NCBI GenBank assembly: GCA_021464415.1
Contig: CM038468.1
Location: 39,110,969 to 39,174,968, forward strand
DNA from: Lonicera japonica
Lineage: Eukaryota > Streptophyta > Magnoliopsida > Dipsacales > Caprifoliaceae
Length of the DNA: 64,000 bases
Direction: 5' to 3'
How positions within the stretch are numbered: the stretch's first letter is position 1; each line of letters begins with the position of its first letter. The notes beneath the pieces were generated by a model. That model was not told the DNA's origin. It was given only the letters and a program-made list of their open reading frames with translations, and searched no databases. The translations under genes were made by a program, and so were the position numbers. Of this stretch, positions 11,070 through 22,920 are shown piece after piece.

Positions 11070-13365
11070 ATCCATTATGGGTGGGGTATAAATTAAGTTA
11101 AATTGTTAAATCTAGTGGGAGAGTTTTAATACTGTAGATAAATGCTAAAATTAAGAGAAAATGATAAATGATGATCGCCCCAGCCCACTTACAAACAAAT
11201 GATGCCAGCCCCACCCGAGGCACAAATTTTAGTAGACCTAAGTGGATAGTTGCAAATATTTTTAACAGATCTTTCAAATGTCGACCAGAAGTTTACGGAC
11301 CGTGTTATTTTGAAATTGTGTGATAAAACTCTTACATTTCATTTTCCCATTATTGAGTTGGGTATCACACCATTTGATTTCACTTTTTTGACGGGTATGT
11401 TATAAATATTATTAATTTATTTATTTATTGCGTTAATGTTATTAATTTCTTTTTTTATAATACTTTATTTGTTTTCGATACTTTTTTAATTTCAAGTATT
11501 CCAATCAGGAAGAGAGATCCGCTTCCTGAATTAGACTACAAAAAATATGAGCGCGTTCTTCGCCCAAGCAAACAATGTTGTCCCAATTGGGTTCTTAACT
11601 TTTTTTTGAAGATATGGACAACCTTGGACAATATGATTGGGGATCAACCATTCTTGGACGTATATATTTCACCCTTGATTTAGTATGCAAGAAAGAGGGG
11701 TAGCGTTCATTAGATTGTCTTTGGCAGATATTACATGTGTGTAATTTATTTTACTAATGTTATTTTATTTAAATAGTTTAGAAATATCGTATATATTTAA
11801 CTAATTATATAATTAATATGTTTTTTTTATAGTATGTATTTTTCAAGTACATAAATACATCTTGGCTAGTTTTGAAACATGGTACGCCTTAAGAAATGTG
11901 GCCTATAATTCATCGGTGGAAAAGGGCGAATCATAAAAGAAGTCTCAGCTCTATGAGATTAAATTTTACAAGAGCCCAAACTCATCTTGAAATGCGGAAC
12001 AATGGAGTCAATAATTTGGCAACATTTTAAGGATTCCACATACATGACGAACGAAGCCTTAGGAATCGCGATGTATATTTCTCTTTGACGAGTGATGCTC
12101 CTTGAACTATCATTAGGCACTACATGGTATTTAGGAGAACGTCGCCAACTGACTAGAGACATTATTATTCTAGACAATCCTCTAAAAACCATGAGTTTCA
12201 TCCTTCAGTGGCAATACATAAGTTTTTTTGGTGGAACACAAGGGTTCGTGGCCAGATTGTGCGCACTTTTTCTTACAAGCTTCTTAGAGTCAATTTGACG
12301 ACTATTATAAAGCTGTTTCGAGAAAATCTGCTATGCCACTTTTACGGTGTTATATTAACACTGATGAAGCCAACTTAGAATACATGCCACATATTTCAAG
12401 TTAACCTGTTCGTCAAATATAGCTCTATCCAACCTGCCTAGCAACATCAAGTTCAACACGGGATGATATTGACTGGACGTATCACTTTATAAATGCAAAG
12501 GGCTTAACTATTAAGAAGCAAATGGAGGTTCCCAATGACTTAAATATTCCACGTCCGCACGAGTGTGATTTAAGCAAATCGGAATAGAGAAAAAACTGCT
12601 CGAATGCTATTATGTATTCAAAGGTGCTCCGAAAGGCAATGTTGTAGGAAGCATGCATTTTATCTAAAGAAATCGCAAGGAAAGATGTTGAGATTGCATG
12701 ATTACGGGTTAAGGCGGGTCAATTTAACATTTAAGATGCATATATACCCGATATAGATCCTAACTATGGGTTTCCACCTCAATATTCTTCGCAACAAAAT
12801 ATAACAAACATCCTTACCAACAACATCAAGTGGAACTTCTCACTACCAAGCTGGATGCATTTAGATAATTTTCCCAGCTAAATTATCCAAATGTCCTAAA
12901 TTCAAGTTAATTTTAATCTTTTTTTTTTATTATAAATTAATGTTATAGTCTATGTATGAAGTATGTTAATGCTTTCATTTATTTTTATTTTTGTAGACTA
13001 AAAGCTAATTACCAAAAAAATACTCAAAAACGTATAAATACATAGAATATCCAAATTTCATGGGTAAAATGTAATAAAAAATTTAATTGCGCACATTTCC
13101 AAGCTTTAAGAAAAATAAAAAAAGGGAAGGGACGGGCATCATTTACCTGCCACTCAACTGACGAGTATCATTCACTCGTTAAGATAAAATTTTGCCCATT
13201 ATTAAATTTGGCCTAGCTATACTATACAGAATAGCATATACTTATATTTACACTACCTACATTGCTAGACAATTACTAAATATGGATTTTTATCCTACCC
13301 ACACCGGTTAAACAATTGCTAAATATAGCTTTTTATCCTATCCACAATAGATGGCTTTATGTTGA
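11070..13365. mobile_element. TIR element carrying a PMD-like gene
   Basis: The left end (accatccattatgggtgggg) and the right end (inverted: ccatctattgtggataggat) are related inverted repeats. The subterminal right part is clearly similar to the TIR element at about 20240-20665, for example 'ggccaaatttagcaatgggc' there against a close inverted copy near 13200. Between the ends lies a broken plant-mobile-domain gene. Long degenerate TIRs and a captured or resident PMD gene fit a Mutator-like element, but no target duplication was identified, so the borders are approximate. Confidence 0.5.
11300..12300 (+). pseudogene. Plant mobile domain (PMD) gene remnant
   Basis: At about 11325-11396 one frame gives LTFHFPIIELGITPFDF followed by TFLTGM, matching the PMD signature (TFHLP..E..-TP.D...LTG). 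A likely intron starts near 11395 (GTATGT) and ends near 11503 (TTTCAAG). Reading resumes with a DPLPELDYKKYERVLRPS-type segment. Further on, TWYLGERRQ near 12125 resembles the WYLGER motif of the same family. Stops and frame changes are frequent, so this is a pseudogene. PMD proteins are found both as host genes (the MAIN/MAIL1 group) and in transposable elements. The flanking inverted repeats favour the latter here. Confidence 0.55.
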
Positions 13366-13561
13366 ACTTCTAAAGGATTTGGACCACAACACATTAGAAA
13401 TTATTGGCAAGTCCCACTTGGTAAAACTTAGGTCCATGCAACAATCTACAATACCACTAGACTCATCCCAAAATACAGGCTCTCCATCCCTAGAAGGATA
13501 AAACAAAATTATTGTTATTTTTTTTTTTTGAGTTTTACACAATTCTCCCGCCCCTAAGATT

Positions 13562-14060
13562 TAGAACATCTCCAATAGATTTTTATAATTTTATTTTGTG
13601 TAAAAGTTACACAATTTGTAAAATATTTCATCTCTGGTAGTCTTTTAAATTTGCATTCTGTGCAAAACAGATGTGTAAAATACGCCTTTAATTTGCATTG
13701 CCACGTCAGCATTCTCTATCCTCAATTTTTTTTATAAAACTTTAAAATGTGATCATTTTTAATATAAAATATATATTTTAATAAAAATCACATATTTGAA
13801 ATCTACTCATCGAGACCTACAAAACGAGATCCATTGTTATGGTAAAATTATGTATAGAAAAATTTAATAAAAAATAATTAAATTGCCTAAATTGACATTT
13901 AATATATGTTATTATCTTATTGGTTATTTCAAATTTTATGCAAGAGTTTGCAAAACTAGAACTAGAGTACAATTTTTTTAAGCTTAAAGTTGTGTAAAAA
14001 TAGATTAACACATCAGATTTACACCTTAATATTTACACAACCATTGAAGATGCTTTTTAG
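13562..14060. mobile_element. MITE candidate
   Basis: The left end reads aacatctccaatagattt. The right end, inverted, reads aagcatcttcaatggttg, an imperfect terminal inverted repeat of the 'atctccaat' type common in plant MITEs. Both flanks show tttag, a possible 5-bp duplication. There is no coding capacity and the centre is AT-rich. Confidence 0.45.
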
Positions 14061-15774
14061 CAATTTATTTTTTTTCCAAACAAAAAAATAACTCTTAATT
14101 TAAATAGAAAACATTAATCACATGCAGCTATAAAGGAAAATATACCAAGAGATATTCAAGAAATTATACTTTTAGCCGAACAAAAAATATACAACACAAC
14201 TGGATTTATCACTCTCCTTAATCCAACAAGAGTCCAAACCAAAGGATTAATCCCTAATTTCCTAAAATATATATTTCATATCTCTCTCCATATGTATACT
14301 AGTTTTTACGCATGTGCGTTGTACGCGATTTTAGTATTTGACTAGAGTCATTAAGCTCATCAATGAATACATACTAATAATTGGATAATTAATATAAAGT
14401 GTAAAATAAAAATTATGTTGAAAACAAAATATTTCAAGTGTAAAGTCCAATTGATAATTATACGAAATCATAAAATCAGCATACTATAAATAGATGTTGC
14501 AAACACATGATAAAAATTTGTCACGCTAAATTATTTCAATACTTGGATGGCCAAGCAAACTCTTAATTTGTGACATAAGAGAGTGTCATTCGGAAGTTAA
14601 TATGATTAAAAATCATATTACCATAAAACGAATACAATTATATTACATGGGTCTGTTGCTGCAACGAAGGAGCAATAGTAATTGCGCTATAAACTCCTAT
14701 TTTATTTACATGTAATTATGTGCTTGAATTATTTTTGCAGTGTCCTATTTTCATTCTTGTGAACTACTGCTACTGCTTAATTACCCTCCCTATTATCTTC
14801 ACATTAATCTAATTTTGTTTATCACAGGAAAACTGAATATCTAAACAAACTATGTTGTTTAATTTATCATTTAAAACTATATGGAAGAAGAAAATTAAAT
14901 TACATAATCCACATAATTTATTAGAAGTTAGAGCAAGAGGAAAATTAAATGCAAACTGATAACATATTCACAATGGCGCTACTATTTAAGCGTCGGGCGG
15001 ACAAAATTCCGAGCAAAAGTATGCCAACGCGAAAACAAGAATAAAAAAGAGATAATGGGTTATAAGGTCTCGCTTCGTAATGTTTTATAACCGTAAGGAT
15101 GGACTCACATTTAATAAAGGGAAGTAATAATAATTTTATAATTTGGTTTTACAATAAGGACAATTTTCATAATATTAATTTATTTTAAGAAAAATGATAA
15201 ATGTTGATGGACAAAAATACCCTGCTATATCATTTATTCTAATTATACAAAAAATATATTATTCTCTCTCTTACATACACATAGTTTAGAGAGAGAAAAC
15301 AAAGAACAAGGGAAAGGGAGAAAAGAATCGCAAGAGAGGAAAGAATGAGGCCGACGACGAGAAGTTGTCTCACCAATAATTTTACCTCTTCCACCACCAC
15401 CACCACCACCACCTGACTCTCCGATCGTATCGCCGAGAGAAGCGCCGTTCTCATTTTCTTCTTCTTCTTTTTTCTGAATGTGCAATCGTAAAACATATAT
15501 AACTTTTGATCAAACTATTGGATTTGGCTGATTTTTGGATATGTTGCTCAGAAGACAAGGTTAATATAATTGAGCAAAAAATCAAGACGATCAAAGGTCG
15601 TTTTGCTATCGAAATCGACCAATTGCGACAGCCCAGCGGGATTTGAAAAAAAATATGATCGTAACTCTTTTTTTAATTTTTTTTATGAACCCTACGACAA
15701 TCCATATATATATACATATAAATAAATTGAGTGGATGTTGATCTCGTCAATTTTGTTGTTATCTATTTTGTAAT
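14061..15774. other. AT-rich DNA with a dispersed repeat and simple repeats
   Basis: 14297-14540 (starting actagtttttacgcatgtg) is similar to 60456-60670 in the SERK intron, so it is a dispersed repeat of unknown class. 15264-15480 is purine/pyrimidine-biased, with a (CCA)n tract at about 15393-15413 that translates on the minus strand as a poly-Gly run. That is low complexity rather than a gene. 15661-15720 is AT-rich. Confidence 0.45.
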
Positions 15775-15920
15775 GGTGCTAAAATCATTTTAGCACCTTC
15801 TGGTTGTTGTCCAAGTGCTGCTAAATGCATTTAGCACTTTCTGGTTATTGTCCAGGTGGTGCTAAATGTATTTAGCACCTTCTGGTTGTTATTCAGAAGG
15901 TGCTAAATGTATTTAGCACC
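15775..15920. repeat. Row of four short palindromes
   Basis: Four self-complementary units lie at 15775-15797 (GGTGCTAAAA, 3-nt loop), 15819-15836 (TGCTAAATGCATTTAGCA, perfect), 15858-15879 and 15899-15920 (GGTGCTAAAT, 2-nt loop). They are separated by a repeated spacer containing ttctggttgtt. Each unit could form a hairpin with a 9-10-bp stem, and the unit-plus-spacer repeats at about 40 bp. The row lies immediately before the pararetrovirus fossil. Whether it is part of it is unknown. Confidence 0.85.
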
Positions 15921-15944
15921 AACCAGATGTTTGTGGTTACAAGA

Positions 15945-17189
15945 GTGAAAAATTCAAACATGCAGAAATGCATTACCATTCCACTTTTAAAGAAATATTA
16001 GCAGTTAAAAAAGGCATTGAAAAATTCCAGTTCCATTTGATTGGCTATCACTTCCTCATTGAAATGGATATGTCCTCGTTCCCAAAGATGATCTAATTCA
16101 AACAACAAATGATCCCTAATGCCCAACTCCTCCGTTGGTCAGAATAGTTTTCCCAATAGTTCTTTGATGTCATCAACATTAAAGGAAAAAACAATATGAT
16201 TGCCGACTTCTTTTCTCGACCTCAAAGCCTCTCATCCCACATCGATTGCTATTGCTTTACCTCATGTTCCTCACAAACCAGTACAAATACCCCAGCTACC
16301 TGCTATAATTCCTTGTATTTGTCCTCTCACTCCAGTCCCAAATCCGTTCCTCAATATGAACATCCTTGATGCTATTTAGTTGCTCCTAGCCCATCTACAG
16401 GATGAAATCGCCACTTTCGGTCTCCGTTCACGTGATCAAGATATGATGCAAAAGTTTCTTGAAATCACCTTACAAAATCATGGAGCATATTTTCATGGTC
16501 TCAAACTTGATCCCCGGTTTCCCTTTTGCTCATTGTTTCACCTCCATTACTTTAATCGCCTCTACCCTGAAACCATGATATTTCTCTGGTATCTCACTCG
16601 AAAGTACAAGATTGCCTTTATCTTTGACACCCCGAAGTTGCTTTATTACCTCAACTTTATCATAGGTGATCCAAAAATCAGATATTATATGCTTGGTGGA
16701 CCCGCAAATTGGTATCTTGCTACGTTTCTCTCTTGGTTCAAGCCTCTTCATTGTTGGTAAGAAGAATTACACACTCACCACCACAAATATATTATGATAA
16801 AGTTCCATGGACCCCTCAGACACCCCCAGATGATGTTAATCACAAAAATGCTAAAATTATTGAATGGTACTCATATAATCTTGCGAAGTCAGGATTAGAA
16901 CCATATAATGTCAATTGGGTATTCTTCCTTCAATGGATTTGTAATTTAAATGGTATCGACATTGATGATGTTCCTAAAAATATAAAGTTTGGCCAGTCCC
17001 CTTGGGCTAATGTTACTCTCCACCCAGCTACTGAAAGATTGCTGATGGCATCACTCACTTTTCATGGAGTAGGTTCTTGGGACACTGGTTTTCGAAGCTC
17101 TGACACAGAAGATTTTGTTAGTATGGAACAGGAACCAGAATTTGAACATATGGACTCAGATGAAAGCTTAGGCAATGCAGGCATGTGAG
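15945..17189 (+). pseudogene. Endogenous caulimovirid polymerase, C-terminal part
   Basis: The first part matches the RNase H end of a caulimovirid polyprotein, with motifs EILAVKKGIEKFQFHLIGY, HFLIEMD, QLLRWSE and an IKGKNNMIADFFSRP-type ending. A long C-terminal region follows, with blocks DIDDVPKNIKFGQSPWANV and HPATERLLMASLTFHGVGS, that looks like the C-terminal extension of florendovirus-like endogenous pararetroviruses. The frame is broken by stops near 16145, 16157 and 16378 and by a frame change near 16750. The 5' part of the polyprotein is absent upstream. Assignment to Caulimoviridae is strong; the genus is a likely call from memory of the family. Confidence 0.82.
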
Positions 17190-17718
17190 TTCACTTGGAG
17201 AACTCGTGAACTCGTATCTTTGACCCAAGTGTCGGCAGAATGGGACAAGAAAAGTAGATAGGATTTCTTTTATGGTACTGTTTACACCACGTTTTTTTTT
17301 CTTTTGCTTTTGGTGAACTGTATTATTCACCTTTAGTCTTTATCTTTTTATCATGTCGGCTGTATTATTAGTTTAGCTTTACAGCTGTCTCATTTGTGTG
17401 GATGTAATTTGCTGAAGCTTTGTTTGAGCTGCTTATATAAGGAGCTCTTGTATTTAGTTTTAGGCATTGGAGTTTGGAAGCTTGAGCTTGGTTTATAAGC
17501 TGTTTGCTTGTTATAATCCCCTTTCTTCTTAATGAAATGCCCCATAATATTGGGTTTTGTAGAAATCATCGTGAGTTATGTCTAATTATTGATCTTCTTA
17601 CTTTATTATTTACTATTCTGTTTATAGTCTCTATATTATGTATGATTGTCTATAGACGTTGATAATTCCGAGTATAATCTTCGGTGTAAGATCGCCCGTA
17701 GAGATTTACATGTCTATA
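17190..17718 (+). promoter_or_regulatory. Pararetroviral intergenic region with promoter
   Basis: This non-coding stretch sits between the polymerase end and the primer-binding site, where caulimovirids have their single full-length-transcript promoter. A TATA box (cttatataagg, from 17432) is present, preceded by a CT-rich/TTTG-rich segment. 'aatgaaatgcccc' near 17531 may belong to the leader. Whether it is active in the plant cannot be told. Confidence 0.6.
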
Positions 17719-17730
17719 TGGTATCAGAGG
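17719..17730 (+). other. Pararetroviral primer-binding site
   Basis: tggtatcagagg differs by one base from the tRNA-Met-complementary sequence used by caulimovirids (and by copia elements). Its place after a TATA-bearing non-coding region and before capsid-type sequence fits a circular viral genome read past its origin. Confidence 0.7.
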
Positions 17731-18224
17731 TTGTGAACATGTCCTCTTGTGAGTAGTCGTCTCACAGGTTTCTGAACCAAAAGGTTCAGACTAAGGTTCT
17801 CACTCTTCTAATGGTGTTTCCATTGTTGATAATTATCCCACTGATCGATTAGTATGAGATCTTGGCTCTTTGATTAGTATGCTATGTGTTTGCCACATCG
17901 AGATTAAGTTCTGTGTTTAGTATGCTCTATGACTACCATTTCGCGTGGATCTCTCATTTCAGAAACCTCAGATCTAAATCTTGTGGATCTTTCACATCGA
18001 AAAACATAGAAGCTAATTTGGTCAGAAAACAGGGTTAATTTTTATAATTATTATGCAGGTGTTATCCTTTCAGTTGAAAGTCCTTGATGCTTTTGTTGAC
18101 AGTTTTCAACCACGGTGAGCCATTGAAATGTCATTTAGCTCGGAATACTGAATGAAAGGAAGAACATAGCTATATAATTATAAATTAGTTAGTTTGACAA
18201 TGGTGAATCAAAGCCGTTCCACAA
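17731..18224 (+). other. Decayed viral leader, no recognisable gene
   Basis: Similar base composition to the flanking viral sequence. The movement-protein region expected in this family was not recognised, so it is probably deleted or too decayed. Confidence 0.4.
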
Positions 18225-18420
18225 GAAGAAGACTTGGAAATATGTAAAGAAATGAAATACTCGAGGAAAGCATTCAGATCATTGTTTCATTTGCAAAAAA
18301 ACAAGTCACTATGCCAAGAATTGCCCTCAGACGTAAAAAAATAAGTAATTCATGGGATGTCTACAGCAGATTGATCCAATCATCAATGACTCTGACTATT
18401 CACTTTCCAAATCTCTTTTT
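18225..18420 (+). pseudogene. Pararetroviral coat-protein zinc-knuckle remnant
   Basis: 18283-18327 encodes CFICKKTSHYAKNCP, a canonical CX2CX4HX4C zinc knuckle as found in caulimovirid coat proteins. It is followed by a QQIDPIINDSD acidic stretch that fits the segment after the knuckle in florendovirus-like sequences. Stops occur on both sides of the knuckle. Similarity ends near 18420. In the window the order is polymerase end, intergenic region, coat-protein part, as expected if a circular genome, or tandem copies, had been integrated and then deleted internally. Confidence 0.7.
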
Positions 18421-19707
18421 TAATAGGACGGCCATCCCTTAAAAAAATATTTGTATTTTGGGTGGTTAAAAATTAACCAAGCCTAATCAAAGAGAATCGA
18501 CCTAGTTTTAATCGTTTGGTATTCAGAAAATATAGGTGATGAAGATGAGCGGCATTAACTAGCAATAAAGTAATTAACAGAAGATACAAGGAAGACCAAA
18601 TTTTTTTATGGGTAGGTTCCTCCAATGGTTTTAATTCCCAATCCGGCAGTACATCCTCCCTTATGTGTGTGTATTGAATATGTTAGCTTGAAAGCCTGAA
18701 GAGAACAATAGAATTACAAAGAGTTATGGTTTTTGCCCAGAGAAGAATGAGAATGTGTGAGAGAGTGTAGAGAAAAGAGAAGAGAATTGAATGCAAGGCT
18801 TCGGTTTTCCCTTCCTATTTATATGTATAGGATATGGTTAGATTAGGGTAAGTGGGATATGTAAAATATTATAAAGGATGTATAATACTATAAAAGGTAA
18901 ACTAAGACACTACTCCAAGATAACAGCTGCCCCTAACCCTGTTCACACTTATATAAGTGTTTATTTCTCATTACTTATCTTCCAACTCAACTATCCTTTG
19001 CTTATTGGCCAACCCTCATTGGTCGATTGTCATTGAATTCACATACAATGGTCAGCTAACTGTGGTAGCCAAATAGTGGTCAGTTGTTATATAAAAATAT
19101 TTTACTTGACCAGACAATTTCTCATTTGTAGCAGAGATGAACCTAAGGATCTTGGATTGTGGGGCAACCATAATACGGATTTACCGAGGAGTGCCTGGTC
19201 AAAAGTCCATGTGTAATTTTCACCTCCTGCATGTATTATTAATGATACCCCATTTTCAAATTTCACCTTCGGTCCCCGAAACATCCAAACCGGTCCTAAT
19301 CGAAAATCGACCGAACCGGCTGTGTTTGGTTGATAGCTGACCAATCGATTAACAACCAAACTCAATATCGCTACCAGTTTTGTTTATGCCAATGTTCAGT
19401 ATTTACTGGCCGACTGACCAAATCTAAAAATTAATAAAGTTGCTCAAAATTATTTTTTAAGACTATAAGCTATATATTACTTATTATAAACTTATAATGT
19501 TATATATTGCTCAAAATCGATAAACTCTGATCACGCTCTCAGGGTTAGTCCTTCACTAGCTCAACTTCTCACAAACCCTCACTCTATCTCCCTCCATCCC
19601 TCAGTCTCACAACATAAAACCTCTGCCGGTCCTTCCTCCGTCAAAGTGCTTAAAGAACCATGAATGGGAAACCCAAAAACAACCATGACTGAAACAACAC
19701 TGGCAGT
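18421..19707. other. Intergenic DNA, nothing firmly recognised
   Basis: 18600-19080 has features of an old LTR (AG-rich tract, TATA-like segments, short inverted pieces), but no borders could be fixed. A minus-strand open frame at 19102-19365 shows no family motif known to me. 19540-19710 is CT-rich. Confidence 0.3.
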
Positions 19708-19732
19708 GGCCCAAGTAGGGGTGTTGTGGCAA

Positions 19733-20026
19733 CAAGGCCGGACCTGAGATTTCGAGGACTTGAAGCGAAATTTATCAACGAGACCCTCTGTCCTCAAATT
19801 TTTAGGTCTTTTTTTTTTCTAAGCATCCAAATTCAAAGAAAATAAATAAAATAAAATAAAATTAATCTACCTAAATGATCACTATTTATTTTTTGATCAA
19901 TGATAACATATAAGATTTTTTGATTAATGAACTTCCCCAACTTCAAACTTTAAAAAATTATGGGACTCTAAAAAAATTTAGGCCTGGGACAAGAGACTGT
20001 TGCGGCTCACCTCAGGTCCGGCTCTG
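19733..20026. mobile_element. Small hAT element (inner)
   Basis: The ends are CAAGGCCGGACCTGAG and CTCAGGTCCGGCTCTG, nearly perfect 16-bp inverted repeats, flanked by a perfect 8-bp duplication tgtggcaa (19725-19732 and 20027-20034). Length is 294 bp, non-coding. Removing it joins the start of the outer hAT element to its body. Confidence 0.92.
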
Positions 20027-20239
20027 TGTGGCAAACCCGAAAAAATGAAATACCAAACCGTACCAAGTATGGGTGCCAATTTGTGACAAGACATAATAAT
20101 ACGATTGAAACGCAACACGGAATTAAAGGGTTATGGTTGAGTTTAAATGAGTTAGTGTTAAGATTAAGTCAATCCACTTAACATGATCAATAAATGGATT
20201 AGGTGAAGGTCAATTTGTGTAATAAGAAAATAACCTGTA

Positions 20240-20665
20240 TAAGGCCAACCACTGTGGGCAGAGTAAAAATTCATATTTAGCAATTGCCTAGTCACTGTGG
20301 GTGCGGAAAATTTGGCAAAAAGCTATCATGTAGTATAGTCTGGCCAAATTTAGCAATGGGCAAAATTTTAGCCAACGTGCGAATCTGGCCGGGCATTCCA
20401 CCGACAGCACCCGTCTCTACCCTTGGGTTGGATAGATTGAACCCGCCCTTCTATTAAAAAAAATCTCGAAAATGTTGGGTGGGAATAGGGTTGAATGTGA
20501 CCCGTCCCTCCTTGGGCTGGCAACATTTACTCGTCAGTGGGGTAGGGCAAGTGAATTTGACCCTTCTCTCTTAAATTTAGCAATTCCCCACAGTAAAACT
20601 CCCCCGTGAAATTTAACAATTTAGCTTAATTTTTACCCTACCCATAATGAATGGTCTAATACGTT
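20240..20665. mobile_element. Short TIR element, same family as 11.07-13.37 kb
   Basis: The left part (aaccactgtgggcagagtaa) and the inverted right part (accattcattatgggtaggg) are related, and both resemble the ends of the larger TIR element at 11070-13365. It is about 425 bp, GC-rich in the middle and non-coding. It is likely a deletion derivative of the same family. The duplication was not resolved. Confidence 0.5.
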
Positions 20666-21116
20666 TAAATTAATCTTGTCGACTCTTGTAACACCAAGCC
20701 ATATAACTCATGTAACAACTCGCATAAGAAAAGTTATTATAGTAAAAAAAAGTTAAACCTCAACCTAAATACATTTACCTTTTCTTATACATGTTAACCT
20801 TGCATTATACTTTTCTGCCGCCTTCACTAAGACAAAGCAAGTGTAAAGTCTAAACCTTTATTCGTAATTTGACGGTATGTAATTTAACTATGTTTAATTT
20901 AGTGTGATGAAATTTATTAAGAGTGCCTTTGAATATTTTAGTATACAGTTTACGTGTGTTAACCCGTGTACCATGATTAATAAATAGACAGGGTTGAAAA
21001 TTTTGACACAATTAGTTATTTGTGTCGGGTTAATATTGACCTCTTTAATAATATCAACTCGCGTAAAACGATACGAAACTACATAACACGGCACGATTGC
21101 CACCCCTAGTACCAAG

Positions 21117-22915
21117 CCAACTGATTGGTTAAAAATTGAAGAAGAAAAAAAAAACCTAAATCGGAAAAAAGAAATCAAACCAAAATCAAATATGTTTTGT
21201 TAGGGTTTGGGTTGTGCCGGTGCAAAACTGAACCGACACAAATTAAATCATTGCATATATGACTCGGAAATAATATTGATTCACTATCTAAAATTTTATG
21301 TTCTTAAAATTTACAAGTTCTAGTGAGAATATATCCGACTCTTTGAACTATTATGAGTATTCGAACTATTTTATAAAGGTAAGAGTTAATATTTTTTATG
21401 TACAAATAACTAGAAACAAACATAGATTTCTTATTATTCTGAAATAAGTGTTGCCTTAAAGAAAATATATGAGAACCGAAAAACTGAACCGAACCGAACC
21501 AAACTTACAAATTCAGCTTAAGTTTTGTTTTCTTAATTTTTACCCTAATTGAAATCGAAAACACTCTTTTAGTCAAAATGGGGTTTCGGCCAAAGATCTT
21601 CCTTCCCCTCCCTCCATTATTAACGTTTTTTCCTAATCAGAAGCAATTTGGGTCTTATGGGTATTTGAGTTTTTCGAACCATTAATGGGAATTAGCCTCC
21701 GTTACCACCCGATTCTTCTTCTTAGATTTATAACATATTAGGCAAGACCGTCAGAGACACTAAAATGTTTGATGCCTTTTTAGGTGAAAGCATGAAGGAA
21801 GTGGTTTGGTCGGTTTATATAAATTTAAAACTGAACCGAATGATTCTTTCTGTTAAACTGAAGGTCGGTTTACTGACCATATCGTGACGGTAGTATTTAT
21901 AAATATATATATACATAGAGAGATGATCTAAAGAGGACCAACTTTTAGTCCTTAAATACGGACCAACTATTTTGAGGGGTTAAACGGATGAATTTAGATG
22001 ATTGGTTCAATTTTAGAAATCGACCGATTCGGTTATTGAACCAAAACCACCCCAAATCGGACTAATACTGAAGAAGGCAATGGTGGTTATTATTTTTTGT
22101 ATGAAAAAGGTGGGTTAAATACAAATGATTGAGCCAACTCCTATTTTTAAAATGGCTGGGTTTTCTTCAAACAAATGTTCGAAGATTGGGTTATATCCTA
22201 ATTTGCTAATAGAAAATTACTAATTCTTAATTTGCTAAAAGATTTATATACCTGAGGTTTTTGTTAAGTTGGAAATCTTAATGCGTTGGTATTTGACATA
22301 GTGTTCTTTTCCTATTGTATATTCCTATTTGTCTCCAAGTGGAATATTTCACTTTTGCCTGATGAAATAAAATATTTCATCTCGCATTCTGGATAGGACC
22401 ACAAATGCTCGTCTTACGAGATGAAAATGTTTTTACTGTGGTGCAAATTCATAACTTGTTATCAATTCGTGTGATGTGAAATTTCATAAATGTTACATCA
22501 CAACGCGAGAAAGGATCAACATACTCTAAAAGCATTTTTTTAATGTATATGCGTATTTTCTTATCGTCCAAAATGCGAGGTTTAAGAAAAGAGAAAATAA
22601 TGCACATTCATAAATTTTTCGAGAAAGGAAAATAATCAAAATATAATGCACATTCAAAAATTGTTGGAAAAAGAATTCATATTTTGCATTTGAACACAGA
22701 AAAATGCCCATGAATCATGTTCCAAGCTTTAACCAATATCCAAATCATGCTAATGTAATTCATTTTCCCGGCGATGCTACCTTGAGTGCTTTGGGCTTTT
22801 CTTTTATATCTCTTCATAAATAAAGTAAGCAAAGCTAGAAAATAAAAATAATATCGTATCATCACCAAAAAAAGACGTAACAAAGTTATAAATGCTTCCA
22901 GGTAATAAATGTATT
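21117..22915. other. Intergenic DNA before the nested complex
   Basis: AT-rich sequence with scattered aaccgaacc-type repeats (21480-21510 and 21830-22050) like those inside the hAT at 4648-5392. No gene was recognised; minus-strand frames at 22526-22883 have no family motif. It ends in an ATT-rich stretch into which element B inserted. Confidence 0.4.
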
Positions 22916-22920
22916 ATTAT

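Larger units (their letters stand above)
19716..21108. mobile_element. hAT element (outer)
   Basis: The ends are TAGGGGTGTTG and inverted TAGGGGTGGCA (right end ...TGCCACCCCTA), flanked by ggcccaag (19708-19715) and gtaccaag (21109-21116), matching at 6 of 8 bases. The TAGGGGTG type is the same as the hAT at 4648-5392. There is no transposase. Two other elements are nested inside (19733-20026 and about 20240-20665). Confidence 0.65.

Noticed and set aside
15239..15496. Poly-Gly/Glu small protein on the minus strand
   Set aside because: Generated by (CCA)n and GAA-type simple repeats; no conserved part.
17719..17730. Second copia LTR border, from the tggtatcagagg site
   Set aside because: The upstream coding sequence and zinc-knuckle part are caulimovirid, which use the same primer tRNA; no LTR could be paired with it.
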